From NCBI RefSeq assembly GCF_000314895.2, contig NZ_CM001773.1:1918747-1982746 (forward strand): a DNA stretch of 64,000 bases, given 5' to 3'. The position numbers were made by a program, and so were the translations under genes. Of the stretch, positions 11,806 through 21,477 are shown in pieces (positions within the stretch are counted from its first letter, which is position 1; each line of letters starts with the position of its first letter). A model generated the notes under the pieces. That model saw only the letters and a program-made list of their open reading frames with translations, did no database searches and had not been told where the DNA came from. Source of the DNA: Providencia sneebia DSM 19967. Lineage in GTDB: Bacteria > Pseudomonadota > Gammaproteobacteria > Enterobacterales > Enterobacteriaceae.

Positions 11806-13176
11806 TTACGGTTGTAGCTGCTTAGGTTTAATAATCATGTAGAGTACAGTAATTAATAATGCACAGATAATTGTCACTAGACCGCCTATTAATCCTGCCG
11901 TTATATAACCTGTACCAGTTAATGTTTCTGTTTGTAATAGTGATAATATGCCAAGAATACCGAATGAATAGATTTTCACTTGATACGCTCCGTAAGCTAT
12001 TCCACCAATACTTGCAGATATACAGCCAATAATAAAAGGGAAGCGCAATGGCATATTTATTTTGTAAATTACAGGTTCAGTTAATCCAAATATTGCTGAC
12101 AATATAGGATGTAAACCTATTTTTTGTTTTTTCGTTATTTTATTAATTAAGTAAACCCCGAGTGCTGCGCCAGCTTGTCCTAATACGGCAGGAATGAGTA
12201 ATGGTAAAATAGTGTCATATCCACTAATTAATAAAGTGTTGAACATTAATGATGCTAACACCCAATGTATACCTGCTAATACAGCTAATTGCCATAATCC
12301 GGCAATGATAAAACAAACAATTATAGGTGACACTGAGAACAATTCATTATAATAGTAAGCAGCTGCATGGCTAAACCAGTATCCAAATGGGCCGATATAA
12401 TAAATACAGAGTGGTACACAAATTACAAGAGTTATTAAAGGAATAATAATAAAGCTTATTGAATTGTTTATTAATTTCTTTAATGTCTTTTCAATTGTTG
12501 ATGAAAATAACACACAAAAAACAGCTGGAAATAATGTGCTGGAGTAAGATGTTGAATTAATTAACTCATTAAAGATACTAATATTTACATTACTACTTGG
12601 CATAAAAAATAGGGCGGCTATTATTGTTAGCATTAAAGCACTAGATCCTCCAAATGCTAAGCTTGCAGTGTAGCCAATTAAAAATGGCAAGAAGAATATT
12701 GTTATATCATATAAATGATAAATTAACGAAATAGAAGGTGTATTGAGCGAAATAACATTAAAGATAATAGCAATTGTTAAAAGACCTTTTAACAATCCAA
12801 CTGAAAGTAGTGGGCCGATAAGAGGTGTCATGGTTGCTGAAAATACGCTACAGGTATTTTTAAAAATAGTACTATAGTTTGTTGTATTATTAACTTTAGC
12901 CTGTTTATCAATAATTATTTCACTATTATCACTTAAGATTAATTTATTGACTGATTCATAGACTTTATTGACATGACTTCCAACAATAATTTGTAATTGA
13001 GAGCCACTAATAATTGCTCTAATTATACCATCTTCATTTTCAAGGTTAGAAATATCAACTTTAGATAGGTCATGTAAATTAATTCTTAACCTTGTGGCGC
13101 AATGGCTAAATTGTTCAATATTGCTTTTTCCTCCTATATTAGAAAGAATATTTTTAGCAAGACTGTTTGTATTCAT
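11806..13176 (-). CDS. PTS beta-glucoside permease, EIIBC
   Basis: A 456-residue phosphotransferase permease. The N-terminal EIIB domain (about 1-85) has the phosphorylated Cys in FSHCATRLRINL, the BglF/TreB/ScrA-family signature. From about 105 on comes a membrane EIIC domain, with GLTEPVIYKINMPLRFPFI near the C-terminus as in the glucose/beta-glucoside superfamily. No EIIA domain follows, so phosphate must come from an EIIA in trans, probably Crr. It should import and phosphorylate a beta-glucoside that the GH1 enzyme then cleaves. No BglG-type antiterminator gene is adjacent. First gene of the block downstream of xylR, separated from it by a terminator and about 320 bases. Confidence 0.85.
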   Translation of the reverse strand: MNTNSLAKNILSNIGGKSNIEQFSHCATRLRINLHDLSKVDISNLENEDGIIRAIISGSQLQIIVGSHVNKVYESVNKLILSDNSEIIIDKQAKVNNTTNYSTIFKNTCSVFSATMTPLIGPLLSVGLLKGLLTIAIIFNVISLNTPSISLIYHLYDITIFFLPFLIGYTASLAFGGSSALMLTIIAALFFMPSSNVNISIFNELINSTSYSSTLFPAVFCVLFSSTIEKTLKKLINNSISFIIIPLITLVICVPLCIYYIGPFGYWFSHAAAYYYNELFSVSPIIVCFIIAGLWQLAVLAGIHWVLASLMFNTLLISGYDTILPLLIPAVLGQAGAALGVYLINKITKKQKIGLHPILSAIFGLTEPVIYKINMPLRFPFIIGCISASIGGIAYGAYQVKIYSFGILGILSLLQTETLTGTGYITAGLIGGLVTIICALLITVLYMIIKPKQLQP

Positions 13177-13340
13177 TTTTCAACTATCCAAAATTATTGT
13201 TAATATTCTTTCTTGTAGATATGCTTGAAATTAATTATCAACCAAGTATGGCAACAGAATTTAGAATGAAAACAGTATAGAAAAAGCAAAAAAGGAATAG
13301 TATTACATTATATTATTTTGGAATTATGATTTTTTCTTTT

Positions 13341-13356
13341 TGTGGAGGAGGGCACA
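13341..13356 (-). promoter_or_regulatory. Candidate CRP site
   Basis: TGTGG-AGGAGG-GCACA matches the TGTGA-N6-TCACA consensus at 8 of 10 defined positions. It lies about 165 bases before the PTS gene start, in the only large control region of the operon. Inference from pattern only. Confidence 0.35.
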
Positions 13357-13400
13357 AAATACACTTTTATAAATTTATTTCTTGTTGGATAGAGTTTTTA

Positions 13401-13439
13401 ACAATAAAAAAACTATTGATTATTTTTATTAATAATCAA
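13401..13439 (-). terminator. xylR terminator
   Basis: A perfect 12-base inverted repeat (CTATTGATTATT / AATAATCAATAG) with a six-base loop is followed on the minus strand by TTTTTTATTG, about 60 bases after the xylR stop. Confidence 0.75.
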
Positions 13440-13497
13440 TAGATTGTGTAAGGTGTGTTATCTCTAACTAATACAAAAATAGCGGTTAGAACCTGTT

Positions 13498-14679
13498 TTA
13501 ATATATTGTACTTGCGTATTTATCCCGATATTCTTTTGGCGTCATATTATATTCACTTTTCATAACAGAATAAAAATATTGCAATGAAGAAAATCCGCAC
13601 ATTTTAGCAATTTCATTAATTGATAATGAAGATGTTATTAATAAATGCTTCGCTTTTTCAAGCTTTTCTCTGTAAATAACCTGATGAATAGTTAAACCTA
13701 ATTCATCTTTAAAACGTGTTTCTAAATTAGAGCGTGATAGTTTTACGGCATCTAAAACTTGTTCTACACGAATACCTGAACATGCATAATTACGAATAAA
13801 GTGCATGGCTTGGATCACCATTGGATCTTGTAAAGAAAGAAAGTCTGTTGAACGCCGAGCAATCACTTTTGCTGGTGGAACTAAAATGCGCTGGTATTTA
13901 ATAGGTTCATTACCATCTAACATGCTATGCAATAATTTGGCTGCTTGATAACCAATTTGTCGAGTTCCTTGCATGACAGAAGATAAAGAAATTCGTGATA
14001 AATATCGAGTCATCTCTTCATTATCTATTCCAATGACACATAATGAATCAGGAATTGCAATATTAAGGTATTCGCAAACTTGTAATAAATGGCGAGCACG
14101 AGCATCCGTTACCGCAATAATACCTGTTTTTGCGGGAAGTTCTTGCACCCAATCAGCGAGACGATTTTGCGCATATTGCCAATTATCTGAAGTAATTTCT
14201 ATTCCTTGATAGACGCTATAAGCATATTGTGCTTTATCCATTAATTTACGAAATTCATATTCTCGTTCGACTGCCCAACGTTTGCCGCTACTTGTAGGAA
14301 GGCCATAAAACGCGAAACGGTTAATTCCTTTTTCTTTTAAATGATTAAAAGCCGCTTCAATTAATGCTGCATTATCGGTTGCAATATAATTTACCTGTGG
14401 ATAATCTTCAGGAAGGTGATACGAACCGCCAACGCCTATTACGGGTACCTGCGAAGATTGTAATAATTGTTCTATTTCTTTGTCATCGAAATCAGCAATT
14501 ACCCCGTGGCTTAAGGTATGCATAATATTTTCTGGGCGGGAACGGAAATCTTCTTCGATAAAAATATCCCAATTATTTTGTGATGCTTGCAAATATTCGC
14601 CAACGCCTTCAACAACTTGTCTGTCATAAGCTTTATTAGCATTAAACAATAATGAAATACGATAGCGCTTTGTGTTCAT
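13498..14679 (-). CDS. xylR: Xylose operon activator XylR
   Basis: A 393-residue regulator, the same length as E. coli XylR (392). The N-terminal two-thirds is a LacI/periplasmic-binding-like sugar sensor (KRYRISLLFNANKAYDRQVV at 3-22; IIAVTDARARHLLQ near 187). The last 100 residues are an AraC-type DNA-binding domain with two helix-turn-helices (LSINEIAKMCGFSSLQYFYS, then MTPKEYRDKY). It binds D-xylose and activates xyl promoters. It lies downstream of xylB on the same strand, 235 bases away, and upstream of the PTS/xylosidase genes, so it is well placed to control both halves of the block. Confidence 0.93.
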   Translation of the reverse strand: MNTKRYRISLLFNANKAYDRQVVEGVGEYLQASQNNWDIFIEEDFRSRPENIMHTLSHGVIADFDDKEIEQLLQSSQVPVIGVGGSYHLPEDYPQVNYIATDNAALIEAAFNHLKEKGINRFAFYGLPTSSGKRWAVEREYEFRKLMDKAQYAYSVYQGIEITSDNWQYAQNRLADWVQELPAKTGIIAVTDARARHLLQVCEYLNIAIPDSLCVIGIDNEEMTRYLSRISLSSVMQGTRQIGYQAAKLLHSMLDGNEPIKYQRILVPPAKVIARRSTDFLSLQDPMVIQAMHFIRNYACSGIRVEQVLDAVKLSRSNLETRFKDELGLTIHQVIYREKLEKAKHLLITSSLSINEIAKMCGFSSLQYFYSVMKSEYNMTPKEYRDKYASTIY

Positions 14680-14864
14680 TTTATATCACCCCAGAAAATA
14701 GCATTGTACCTAAGCATATCGTGATAAATTCTATTCTAAATATGATTTTTATAAAGATATTGATTAAGGATAGGTAAATATTAAAAATAAATAGGATAAA
14801 GAGTGTAATAGATTATTCGAAAAGAGACTCACTAAAATGCATTCAAATCTGATTTTAATCACAG

Positions 14865-14906
14865 CATTCACACAAAGTAGAGTTAAGTACTTTGCGGGAA
14901 TGCATT
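14865..14906 (-). terminator. Possible stem-loop after xylB
   Basis: An imperfect inverted repeat (GCATTC...CAAAGTA / TACTTTG...GAATGC) sits just past the xylB stop. No clear T-run on the minus strand, so it may be an mRNA-stabilising hairpin or a weak terminator. Confidence 0.4.
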
Positions 14907-14914
14907 AATAAATC

Positions 14915-16369
14915 TTATTGAGTAAATATTTTAGTTTGTTGATATAGCTCAGCAAATATTTTACGTTGATTAAGAAAATCATGATGTTTTTGTGGGGTTG
15001 GCTGATATTGCGCAATGATATTAGGTTGCGGTAATAATTCTTTTATATCAGTATTTGGCATCATAGCAACCCGAGCTAAACGAGCAGCACCTAATGCAGG
15101 CCCAACTTCTCCGCCATCACGATAGTCAATGGTGATCCCAATAATATCAGCTAATAATTGGCGCCAATATGGGCTGCGAGATCCACCGCCAATAAGGGTG
15201 ATACTTGTCGGTTTTACTCCAGTTTCATGAAGTATATCAATTCCTTGTGCTAAGGCAAAACTTACACCTTCAACAACGGCTTTACATAAATCAGCGCGTT
15301 TATGTTGGTGAGTAAGCCCCCAAAAAGCACCTTTAGCATTAGGGTTATTGTGAGGTGTACGCTCTCCACTAAGATAAGGTAGAAACCATAATGGAGGTGT
15401 ATCCGGCGAGCATGATTGAATTTCATCAAATAGTGCTTCAACTGAGGACAACCCCGTTAATGCAGCGACCCAATCAAGACAAGATGCAGCACTTAAAATT
15501 ACAGACATTAAATGCCATTGATTTGGTAAAGCATGGCAAAAACTGTGTAATCCATTTTCTGGGGATGATAAATAACCGTCAGTAACAACAAAGTAAACAC
15601 CAGATGTGCCAAGAGAAAGTAGGGCTTGTTGTGGATGGCACAAACCAACACCAATCGCTCCAGCGGCATTATCTCCAGCTCCTGCAACGATAGGTACGCG
15701 AGGAATATTCCATAAGTTAGCTAATGACTCATGCAGATAACCGGTGATTTGCGTGCCTTCATATAACTTAGGCATTTGTAAAAGAGTGAGGCCTGTTGCA
15801 TCAAGCATGGTTTGTGACCAACAGCGATTTTTCACATCCAGCCATAATGTACCGGAAGCATCTGACATATCTGTCGCAAAATCACCCGTTAATTTCCAAC
15901 GTAAATAATCTTTTGGTAATAATACTTTGGCTATTTTTTTGAAGATATCAGGTTCATGATTCTTAACCCATTGCAATTTTGGTGCCGTAAATCCAGGCAT
16001 GAGTAAATTACCTGTTAATTCAAGATAATTTGGCACTATTTGAGCAAGTTCATGACATTCTGTTTCACAGCGCCCATCATTCCATAATATCGCGGGGCGT
16101 AACACGTTATTTTGTGCGTCTAATAATGTGGCACCATGCATTTGCCCCGATAAACCAATAGCTTGTAAGTTTTCTAATGGATGTTGTTCACTGAGTGATA
16201 AAATAGCTTGCTGTGTGGCTTGCCACCACTGTTCTGGATCTTGTTCGGACCAAAGAGGGAAGGGGCGAGAGACTGACAGTGGCACACTGCGTGTTGCCTC
16301 AACATGGCCTTGTTGATTGAGTAAAACAACTTTAACGCCAGATGTACCTAAATCGATACCAAGATACAT
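14915..16369 (-). CDS. xylB: Xylulokinase
   Basis: A 484-residue FGGY-family sugar kinase, equal in length to E. coli XylB (484). It phosphorylates D-xylulose to xylulose 5-phosphate with ATP, feeding the pentose phosphate pathway. MYLGIDLGTSGVKVVLLNQ is the N-terminal phosphate-1 motif; LSGQMHGATLLD, a second family motif, is near 78; a glycine-rich ATP/adenosine segment LIGGGSRSPYWRQLLADI is near 392. ATG 16369 follows a GGGAG site. It lies 134 bases after xylA in the same direction with a stem-loop between them, as in other enterics. Confidence 0.95.
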   Translation of the reverse strand: MYLGIDLGTSGVKVVLLNQQGHVEATRSVPLSVSRPFPLWSEQDPEQWWQATQQAILSLSEQHPLENLQAIGLSGQMHGATLLDAQNNVLRPAILWNDGRCETECHELAQIVPNYLELTGNLLMPGFTAPKLQWVKNHEPDIFKKIAKVLLPKDYLRWKLTGDFATDMSDASGTLWLDVKNRCWSQTMLDATGLTLLQMPKLYEGTQITGYLHESLANLWNIPRVPIVAGAGDNAAGAIGVGLCHPQQALLSLGTSGVYFVVTDGYLSSPENGLHSFCHALPNQWHLMSVILSAASCLDWVAALTGLSSVEALFDEIQSCSPDTPPLWFLPYLSGERTPHNNPNAKGAFWGLTHQHKRADLCKAVVEGVSFALAQGIDILHETGVKPTSITLIGGGSRSPYWRQLLADIIGITIDYRDGGEVGPALGAARLARVAMMPNTDIKELLPQPNIIAQYQPTPQKHHDFLNQRKIFAELYQQTKIFTQ

Positions 16370-16442
16370 ATTATTTTCTCCCTACAATGGCAGATGTAAT
16401 TTAGGTAAAAATCTGCAAAGAATTTACCCTTTAGAAAGTTTT

Positions 16443-16470
16443 ATAAATTACTGCGGGCTGTTTTACCCGC
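16443..16470 (-). other. xylA-xylB intergenic stem-loop
   Basis: CTGCGGG/CCCGCAG hairpin with an eight-base loop between xylA and xylB, with no strong T-run. Likely an attenuating or mRNA 3'-end-protecting structure that makes xylA more abundant than xylB. Confidence 0.5.
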
Positions 16471-16503
16471 AGCTTAATATAAATTAATTACCAGCAAATT
16501 TTA

Positions 16504-17826
16504 TTAGCGATAAATAATATTATTCACTAAATTTTCAAGTTGTTCTTGATGACCACTTTGATGCTGCGGAGCGAGTTGATTAGCCGTTGCATATTGAGCA
16601 ATTTGCTCTAATGTCATATTGCCACGCATAATTTGTTGACCAAATTCGCTGCTCCAACCAGTATAACGTTTAGCAATTAATTGAGAAAGTTGGTCATTTT
16701 CGATCATTTTAGCTGCAAATTTCAAAGATAATGCCATTGTATCCATTCCACCAATATGGGCATAGAATGGATCATATTTATCAGTACTTTGGCGACGTAC
16801 TTTGGAGTCAAAATTTAAACCGCCAGTAGTAAAGCCGCCCGCTTTAAGAATTTCATACATAACTAAGGTATTTTCTTCCACACTATTTGGGAATTGGTCA
16901 GTATCCCAGCCAAGTTGCGCATCGCCACGGTTAGCATCAACCGATCCAAAAATACCTAAGGATATTGCTGTCGCAATTTCATGATGGAAGCTATGACCTG
17001 CAAGTGTGGCATGGTTACATTCAATGTTTACCTTGATTTCGTTCTCAAGACCAAATTGTTTGAGGAAACCATAAACGGTTGAAACGTCATAGTCATATTG
17101 GTGTTTGGTTGGTTCTTGCGGTTTTGGCTCAATTAATAATGCACCTTGGAAGCCTGATTTATATTTGTGCTCAACGACCATGCTCATAAATCGACCAAGT
17201 TGCTCACGTTCTTGGCGTAAATCCGTATTTAGTAATGTTTCATAACCTTCACGCCCACCCCATAAAACATAGTTTTCACCACCAAGTATTTTAGTACTAT
17301 TCATTGCATGTACAACTTGGTTTGCTGCCCAAGCAAAGACTTCTGGGTTGGGATTGGTTGCAGCACCGGATGCATAACGAGGATTAGTAAAGCAATTAGC
17401 TGTGCCCCATAGCAAGCGTACCCCTGTTTCTTCCTGTTTTTCTAACAATGTATCAGTAATGATTGATAAATTTTCAATATATTCATTGATGCTGTTTCCT
17501 TGAGGTGCAATATCGGCATCATGGAAGCAGTAAAAAGGAACATTCATTTTACTGAAAAATTCAAAAGCAACATGCGCTTTTTGTTTGGCAAGTTCAATTT
17601 CATTTTTAGGTTGTTGCCAAGGATAATTAAAAGCGCCTGATCCGAACATGTCAGAGCCATTCCAGCAGAATGTATGCCAATAGCAAATAGCAAAACGTAA
17701 GTGTTCTGCCATTGTTTTACCTAAAATCATTTCATTAGGATTATAGTGTTTAAATGCAAATGGGTTAGTACTATGACTACCTTCGTAACTAATTTTATCA
17801 ACAAGATCATAATAAGAGTGAGGCAT
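16504..17826 (-). CDS. xylA: Xylose isomerase
   Basis: Converts D-xylose to D-xylulose in the cytoplasm; a metal-dependent TIM barrel. The 440-residue product from ATG 17826 has the same length as E. coli XylA and near-identical blocks: [27 protein letters not shown] (catalytic His and Asp), [32 protein letters not shown] and [12 protein letters not shown]. The start is set by AAGGAG placed six bases before ATG 17826; an upstream ATG at 17829 is too close to it. A candidate CRP site is about 100 bases upstream. First gene of the minus-strand xyl unit. No xylFGH or xylE transporter accompanies it here. Confidence 0.97.
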   Translation of the reverse strand: MPHSYYDLVDKISYEGSHSTNPFAFKHYNPNEMILGKTMAEHLRFAICYWHTFCWNGSDMFGSGAFNYPWQQPKNEIELAKQKAHVAFEFFSKMNVPFYCFHDADIAPQGNSINEYIENLSIITDTLLEKQEETGVRLLWGTANCFTNPRYASGAATNPNPEVFAWAANQVVHAMNSTKILGGENYVLWGGREGYETLLNTDLRQEREQLGRFMSMVVEHKYKSGFQGALLIEPKPQEPTKHQYDYDVSTVYGFLKQFGLENEIKVNIECNHATLAGHSFHHEIATAISLGIFGSVDANRGDAQLGWDTDQFPNSVEENTLVMYEILKAGGFTTGGLNFDSKVRRQSTDKYDPFYAHIGGMDTMALSLKFAAKMIENDQLSQLIAKRYTGWSSEFGQQIMRGNMTLEQIAQYATANQLAPQHQSGHQEQLENLVNNIIYR

Positions 17827-18455
17827 CATTGGCTCCTTGAATATAATAAACATGGCTATCTTGCTGATAAAAAAAATGAATAACAATTATGTTATTTTGT
17901 AGTTCTATTTAGATAATTATTAACTGTGCAGTAGATCGCATAAACAGGCTTGGTTTTAAATAAAAACACATAAGTTCTATGACCATTTGTTATCACAAGA
18001 AGATATGATACTTTTCATTTAAGAAAGTTTTGGTGTTGAAGAATATCACTATATAATTGCCATAATGTAGTGATACAAATAAGCTTATATTTAATTAAAT
18101 TTATAAAAAATTAATCGGGAATAAAAATAAGTTAAAAATATAAATTAATTTGGCATCATGCATGATACTCGATGAGATTTTGAGTATCTTTGGGGAGTTA
18201 GCAACACGCAATAAAGTTATTACACAGTTTTACTCTTAATTTAATTAATTCAACATGAAGTTACAGCATATTGTTAGAGTATGAGTAATTTTATTTTATA
18301 AAACAATATATTATCCTCTTGAGTAGTGGCGCTATAAAAGACAAGGTTTTATTTTCACAAAAAATGTGCGTTATTTTAATTAGAAAGATGGCTTTACATT
18401 TATACAGTAGCTTCCTTAATGAAAATGGTCATAATTTTATGGTTACATGCTGTTT
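17827..18455. other. xylA promoter region and AT-rich spacer
   Basis: About 630 bases without a gene. The left 150 bases must hold the xylA promoter and XylR operators; a candidate CRP site is at 17925-17940. The rest is AT-rich and I see no coding potential in it. Confidence 0.6.
17925..17940 (-). promoter_or_regulatory. Candidate CRP site upstream of xylA
   Basis: TGTGC-AGTAGA-TCGCA fits TGTGA-N6-TCACA at 8 of 10 defined positions and lies about 100 bases before the xylA start, where CRP is known to act in E. coli. Pattern match only. Confidence 0.4.
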
Positions 18456-19055
18456 TTAAAGGGAGATCCCTGAAAAAGACATAAAACCTAAAGACATCAA
18501 TCCAACTGTGATAAATGTAATACCAAGACCACGTAATCCTTTGGGAATATCGGAGTATTTCATTTTTTCACGTAACCCTGCTAATGCAAGAATGGCAAGC
18601 ATCCAACCAAATCCGCATCCAGCACCATACACAATAGATTCGCTGAATGTGTAATTTCTTTCAACCATAAAAATGGTTGCACCAAAAATGGCGCAGTGAA
18701 TGGTAAGTAACGGTAGAAAGACACCTAATGAGTGATATAAAGAAGGAATAAATCTATCAAGGAACATTTCTAAAATTTGAACTAAAGCAGCAAGTACTGC
18801 AATAAATGTGATGAAAGATAAAAATGAGAGGTCAATACCTTCTATAATGGCATTTTCCCTCAATATATGCGTATAAATTAAATTATTAATTGGCGTGGCA
18901 ATAGTAAGTAAAACCAGAACCGTTAACCCCAATTTAAATGATGTTTTTACCTCTTTGGATACAGCAAGAAAGGTGCACATACCAAGGAAAAATGCTAACG
19001 CCATATTCTCAATAAAAGCTGCTTTTAAGAAGATACTGAGGTGATTTTCTAGCAT
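18456..19055 (-). CDS. Orphan NqrE-like subunit of Na+-translocating NADH:quinone reductase
   Basis: A 199-residue membrane protein with six hydrophobic segments, the size of NqrE (about 198). It carries the family signatures [21 protein letters not shown] near 14-34 (with the conserved Cys of the first half) and [10 protein letters not shown] near 121 (second conserved Cys), plus [20 protein letters not shown] near the end. In the Nqr complex NqrD and NqrE form the pseudo-symmetric pair that holds an Fe-S centre. Here it stands alone: no nqrA-D or nqrF neighbours. AGGGG precedes ATG 19055. It may be a spare paralogue of a chromosomal nqr operon or an RnfA/NqrE-type relic; product assignment is firm, role is not. 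Confidence 0.88.
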   Translation of the reverse strand: MLENHLSIFLKAAFIENMALAFFLGMCTFLAVSKEVKTSFKLGLTVLVLLTIATPINNLIYTHILRENAIIEGIDLSFLSFITFIAVLAALVQILEMFLDRFIPSLYHSLGVFLPLLTIHCAIFGATIFMVERNYTFSESIVYGAGCGFGWMLAILALAGLREKMKYSDIPKGLRGLGITFITVGLMSLGFMSFSGISL

Positions 19056-19150
19056 GGGCGCCCCTTTTTGATGATTAATTTGATTTTTTATAATTAAAAC
19101 ATAAAATTAAATAAATATCATTCAATAATGGTCATAAAAAAGGGGAGATA

Positions 19151-19348
19151 ATGAAAATTTCAAAAGATGACATTATCATTTTAATCAATGAGCATTATCC
19201 AAATCTGATCCAGCGTATAGAGCACTTTGATATAGAAACAACAGAAAATACGTGCAGTGTCAGACTTTGGATGGCTAATGAAGATCTACCTAAATATCTT
19301 ATTTTTGATAAAGAAGAGGGGAAATTACATTTGTCACACGGAATTTAG
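19151..19348 (+). CDS. Small uncharacterised protein (65 aa)
   Basis: The 65-residue frame has a strong ribosome site (AGGGGAGATA before ATG 19151) and is followed by a terminator, so it is likely a real gene. The product is acidic with mixed alpha/beta character (IILINEHYPNLIQRIEHFDI, then VRLWMANEDLPKYLIFDKE) and no signal peptide. It is divergent from the orphan nqrE-like gene, 95 bases away. No family recognised. Confidence 0.65.
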   Translation: MKISKDDIIILINEHYPNLIQRIEHFDIETTENTCSVRLWMANEDLPKYLIFDKEEGKLHLSHGI

Positions 19349-19420
19349 GTATTATGATTTCTAGGATAGTTAACTCTCGTAAAGCAATAGGGAAAATATC
19401 ATTTTTTTGTGAGCTAGAAT

Positions 19421-19459
19421 AAATGAGCCGATAGTATCATTATCGGCTCATTTGTTTAT
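19421..19459. terminator. Bidirectional rho-independent terminator
   Basis: A perfect 13-base repeat, AAATGAGCCGATA / TATCGGCTCATTT, around a seven-base loop, with T-rich flank on the plus side and A/T-rich flank on the other. It separates the 65-residue gene from the converging phosphatase gene. Confidence 0.8.
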
Positions 19460-19494
19460 GTAATGCAGAATAATTTATTTTATTCTAATAGTCT

Positions 19495-20076
19495 TTAATT
19501 AGGGCATGAATCAGCTAGGTTATTTAAACCTTGTTGTTTATGCTCAAAAGTAATCTTTTTCTCTGTATCATGATGATCAATGGTTAATACATAAATACTA
19601 TCAAAATCATGGCCTTTCCACTTAGGGATCAAATCAGGATCACCACCTTCTTGTTTCATAATATTTTTCACTACCTTGACTAAATTATCATGCTCCCAAG
19701 CGATAAAAATTAATGAGTTTTCATTTTGTTTGCTTAGTAACTCTTTTTGTAACTCTTTAATTTCTTTTGCGTGAAAATTAAGATGTATTGGCAATGAAAC
19801 TTGGATAGCAAGTGGAGAGATAGTTTGTACTGCGCGTAAAGAGCTACCTAACTTATTTTGTTTAGGTGCAGATGCAAATAAGGCATTAGGTTGACCAAAT
19901 TGCTTAATAAGTACACTAGGAAGGGCTAATGCACGGTTTAAACCCTTACATGTTAATTGCCCACTATCATTATCTGGTTTCTCAGCATGCCTTACAAAAA
20001 CGAGGGTTTGTGATGAGTGAGCCATAGCGCTAAATCCCAATATGAGTGACATCAAAAAAAGTGATAGCTTACGCAT
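19495..20076 (-). CDS. Periplasmic histidine phosphatase family protein
   Basis: A 193-residue exported protein of the phosphoglycerate mutase-like histidine phosphatase superfamily. Signal peptide 1-21 (LFLMSLILGFSAMAHS). The phospho-accepting His is in LVFVRHAEKPDNDSG near 27-41 and the second-half His in FIAWEHDNLVK near 125-135. Compact size suggests an Ais- or SixA-like branch without the large cap domain; Ais-type proteins act on LPS heptose phosphates, but substrate cannot be assigned here. ATG 20076 follows AAAGGA. Single gene, 129 bases downstream of the DUF305 gene on the same strand. Confidence 0.8.
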   Translation of the reverse strand: MRKLSLFLMSLILGFSAMAHSSQTLVFVRHAEKPDNDSGQLTCKGLNRALALPSVLIKQFGQPNALFASAPKQNKLGSSLRAVQTISPLAIQVSLPIHLNFHAKEIKELQKELLSKQNENSLIFIAWEHDNLVKVVKNIMKQEGGDPDLIPKWKGHDFDSIYVLTIDHHDTEKKITFEHKQQGLNNLADSCPN

Positions 20077-20205
20077 AGATAATCCTTTTTACATACCGAA
20101 GTTAAAGGGAGAATAAACTCATCATAGCATATTGAACTATTAGTTTTTAATTGGGAAGCGAATTAAATTAGCCCTTAAGTAAAAGGGCTAATAAAATGGG
20201 ATATC

Positions 20206-20565
20206 TTACTTTTTATTTTTCTCTAACCATTTTTGCATTTGTTCGATTTCAGGACCTTGAGCATTAATGATATTTTCTGCAAGTTTTCTCATTTCGGGAT
20301 CTGTGCCATATTTTAACTCAATTTTAGCCATATCAATCGCTCCTAAATGGTGCGCTATCATGCCTTCTGCAAATGCCACATCAGCATTTTGTTCATTCAT
20401 ACTTTTTGCCATATCTGAATGCATTTTATTCATGGATTGCATTAATTCCTTTTGCATATCAGTTTTCGCTGGGGAAGACATGTGTGCGGAGTGTTCTGAA
20501 TTTGCAAAGACATTAAATGACATTGTCGTTAGCATGACAGCAGCAATGGGTAATAATTTTTTCAT
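20206..20565 (-). CDS. DUF305 periplasmic His/Met-rich protein
   Basis: A 119-residue secreted protein: signal peptide 1-21, then a helical DUF305 domain with the hallmark FAEGMIAHHLGAIDMAKIE and Met/His-rich helices (HSAHM, MNKMHSDMAKSM). Family members such as CopM bind copper in the periplasm, so a metal-buffering role is likely. Strong AAGGA site before ATG 20565. Shorter than many DUF305 proteins but the core motif is complete. Confidence 0.85.
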   Translation of the reverse strand: MKKLLPIAAVMLTTMSFNVFANSEHSAHMSSPAKTDMQKELMQSMNKMHSDMAKSMNEQNADVAFAEGMIAHHLGAIDMAKIELKYGTDPEMRKLAENIINAQGPEIEQMQKWLEKNKK

Positions 20566-21044
20566 GGTAATTTCCTTGTGACATGATCTGAATTAATGCT
20601 AAAAGAATAAAGCTTTCCCTAAGGTTAAGGTCAATAACACTATAAAAAATTTAACTTAATTTACTTATCTATGCTTAAAATTAAATATATAGGCTTAGGT
20701 ATTTTTGAATAGTTTTTATATAGATAAATTCTCTTTTGAAGAATAATTTTATCTTTTGCTGAAAATGCGATTAAACAAGAAAGAGAAGAAGTTTTATTCT
20801 GAGTCGATTATTTATGTTTAGAAAAATATTTTCTTACTAAAGAATAGGTTAGTGTTCATTTGTGTATTGAAAACATCTAAAAATTAAGCATTTTTTGAAC
20901 AATGAATTTGTTAGAAAAGATAATTTTCATTTGTATAACTTAAGATATACAAGGAATTTTGGAGGGAATTTTTAATTATTTTAAGGTAAAAAGAATTATA
21001 TGGGAAAATAAAGTTTGCTATCTTATGGGATATGTGAGTTAATA
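20566..21044. other. AT-rich intergenic region upstream of the cold-shock gene
   Basis: No coding potential seen. The right edge (about 21005-21045) should contain the csp promoter. The left edge holds the DUF305 promoter. Confidence 0.5.
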
Positions 21045-21223
21045 GCCTCGTTGGTTTGGAAGTACAAACCTATTTATGCAAGGCAAGTTAAAGCAGTTCA
21101 CCATTAAGTGTTATCCAAGATACCTTCATTGCGAATTCCTTCTAATTTAGTTCCCATAAGTACGTACGAAAGAAAACTAACTATACCGCCATATGGCAAC
21201 TTAAAAAATTAAAAGGATATAAC
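21045..21223 (+). promoter_or_regulatory. CspA-type long 5' leader (RNA thermosensor)
   Basis: About 175 untranslated bases precede the csp ATG. Several blocks line up in order with the E. coli cspA leader: TTGGAAGTACAAACC (cold-box region), AGGCAAGT, AATTCCTTCTAATTTA, CCGCCATATGGC, then AAAAGGATATAAC as ribosome site. In E. coli this leader refolds at low temperature to expose the ribosome site and stabilise the mRNA. The start of transcription is estimated from the alignment from memory, so the left boundary is approximate. Confidence 0.7.
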
Positions 21224-21436
21224 ATGTCTAATACAATGACTGGTACTGTAAAATGGTTTAACAATGATAAAGGTTTCGGCTTTATCTCTCCAAAAGATGG
21301 CAGCAAAGATGTATTCGTACATTTCTCTGCAATTCAAAGTAATAGCTTCAAAAGCCTGAACGAAGGACAAGAAGTGTCTTTCACTATCGAAAATGGCGCT
21401 AAAGGCCCAGCTGCAGCTAACGTTGTAGCGCTTTAA
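21224..21436 (+). CDS. CspA-family cold-shock protein
   Basis: A 70-residue RNA chaperone, one cold-shock domain. RNP1 is KGFGFISP and RNP2 is DVFVHFSAI; both are intact. The [13 protein letters not shown] start and 70-residue length resemble the cold-inducible CspA/B/G group more than CspC/E (69), and the long leader supports cold induction. It binds single-stranded RNA and melts secondary structure after temperature downshift. Own terminator follows. Which paralogue it is cannot be settled without the other csp genes. Confidence 0.93.
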   Translation: MSNTMTGTVKWFNNDKGFGFISPKDGSKDVFVHFSAIQSNSFKSLNEGQEVSFTIENGAKGPAAANVVAL

Positions 21437-21477
21437 TTAAAGCCTAAAGATAGATAAATTCAGTAAAATGAATTCCC

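Larger units (their letters stand above)
13177..13497. other. Promoter region of the PTS/xylosidase operon
   Basis: This non-coding stretch lies between xylR (3' end) and the PTS gene (start). It contains the xylR terminator at 13409-13438 and a candidate CRP site at 13341-13356. A control region of this size upstream of a PTS gene would suit catabolite control plus a local regulator such as XylR. Confidence 0.5.

Noticed and set aside
21223..21230. Possible attachment site or prophage edge near the cold-shock gene
   Set aside because: No tRNA, integrase or direct repeat found; the orphan holin alone does not define a prophage.
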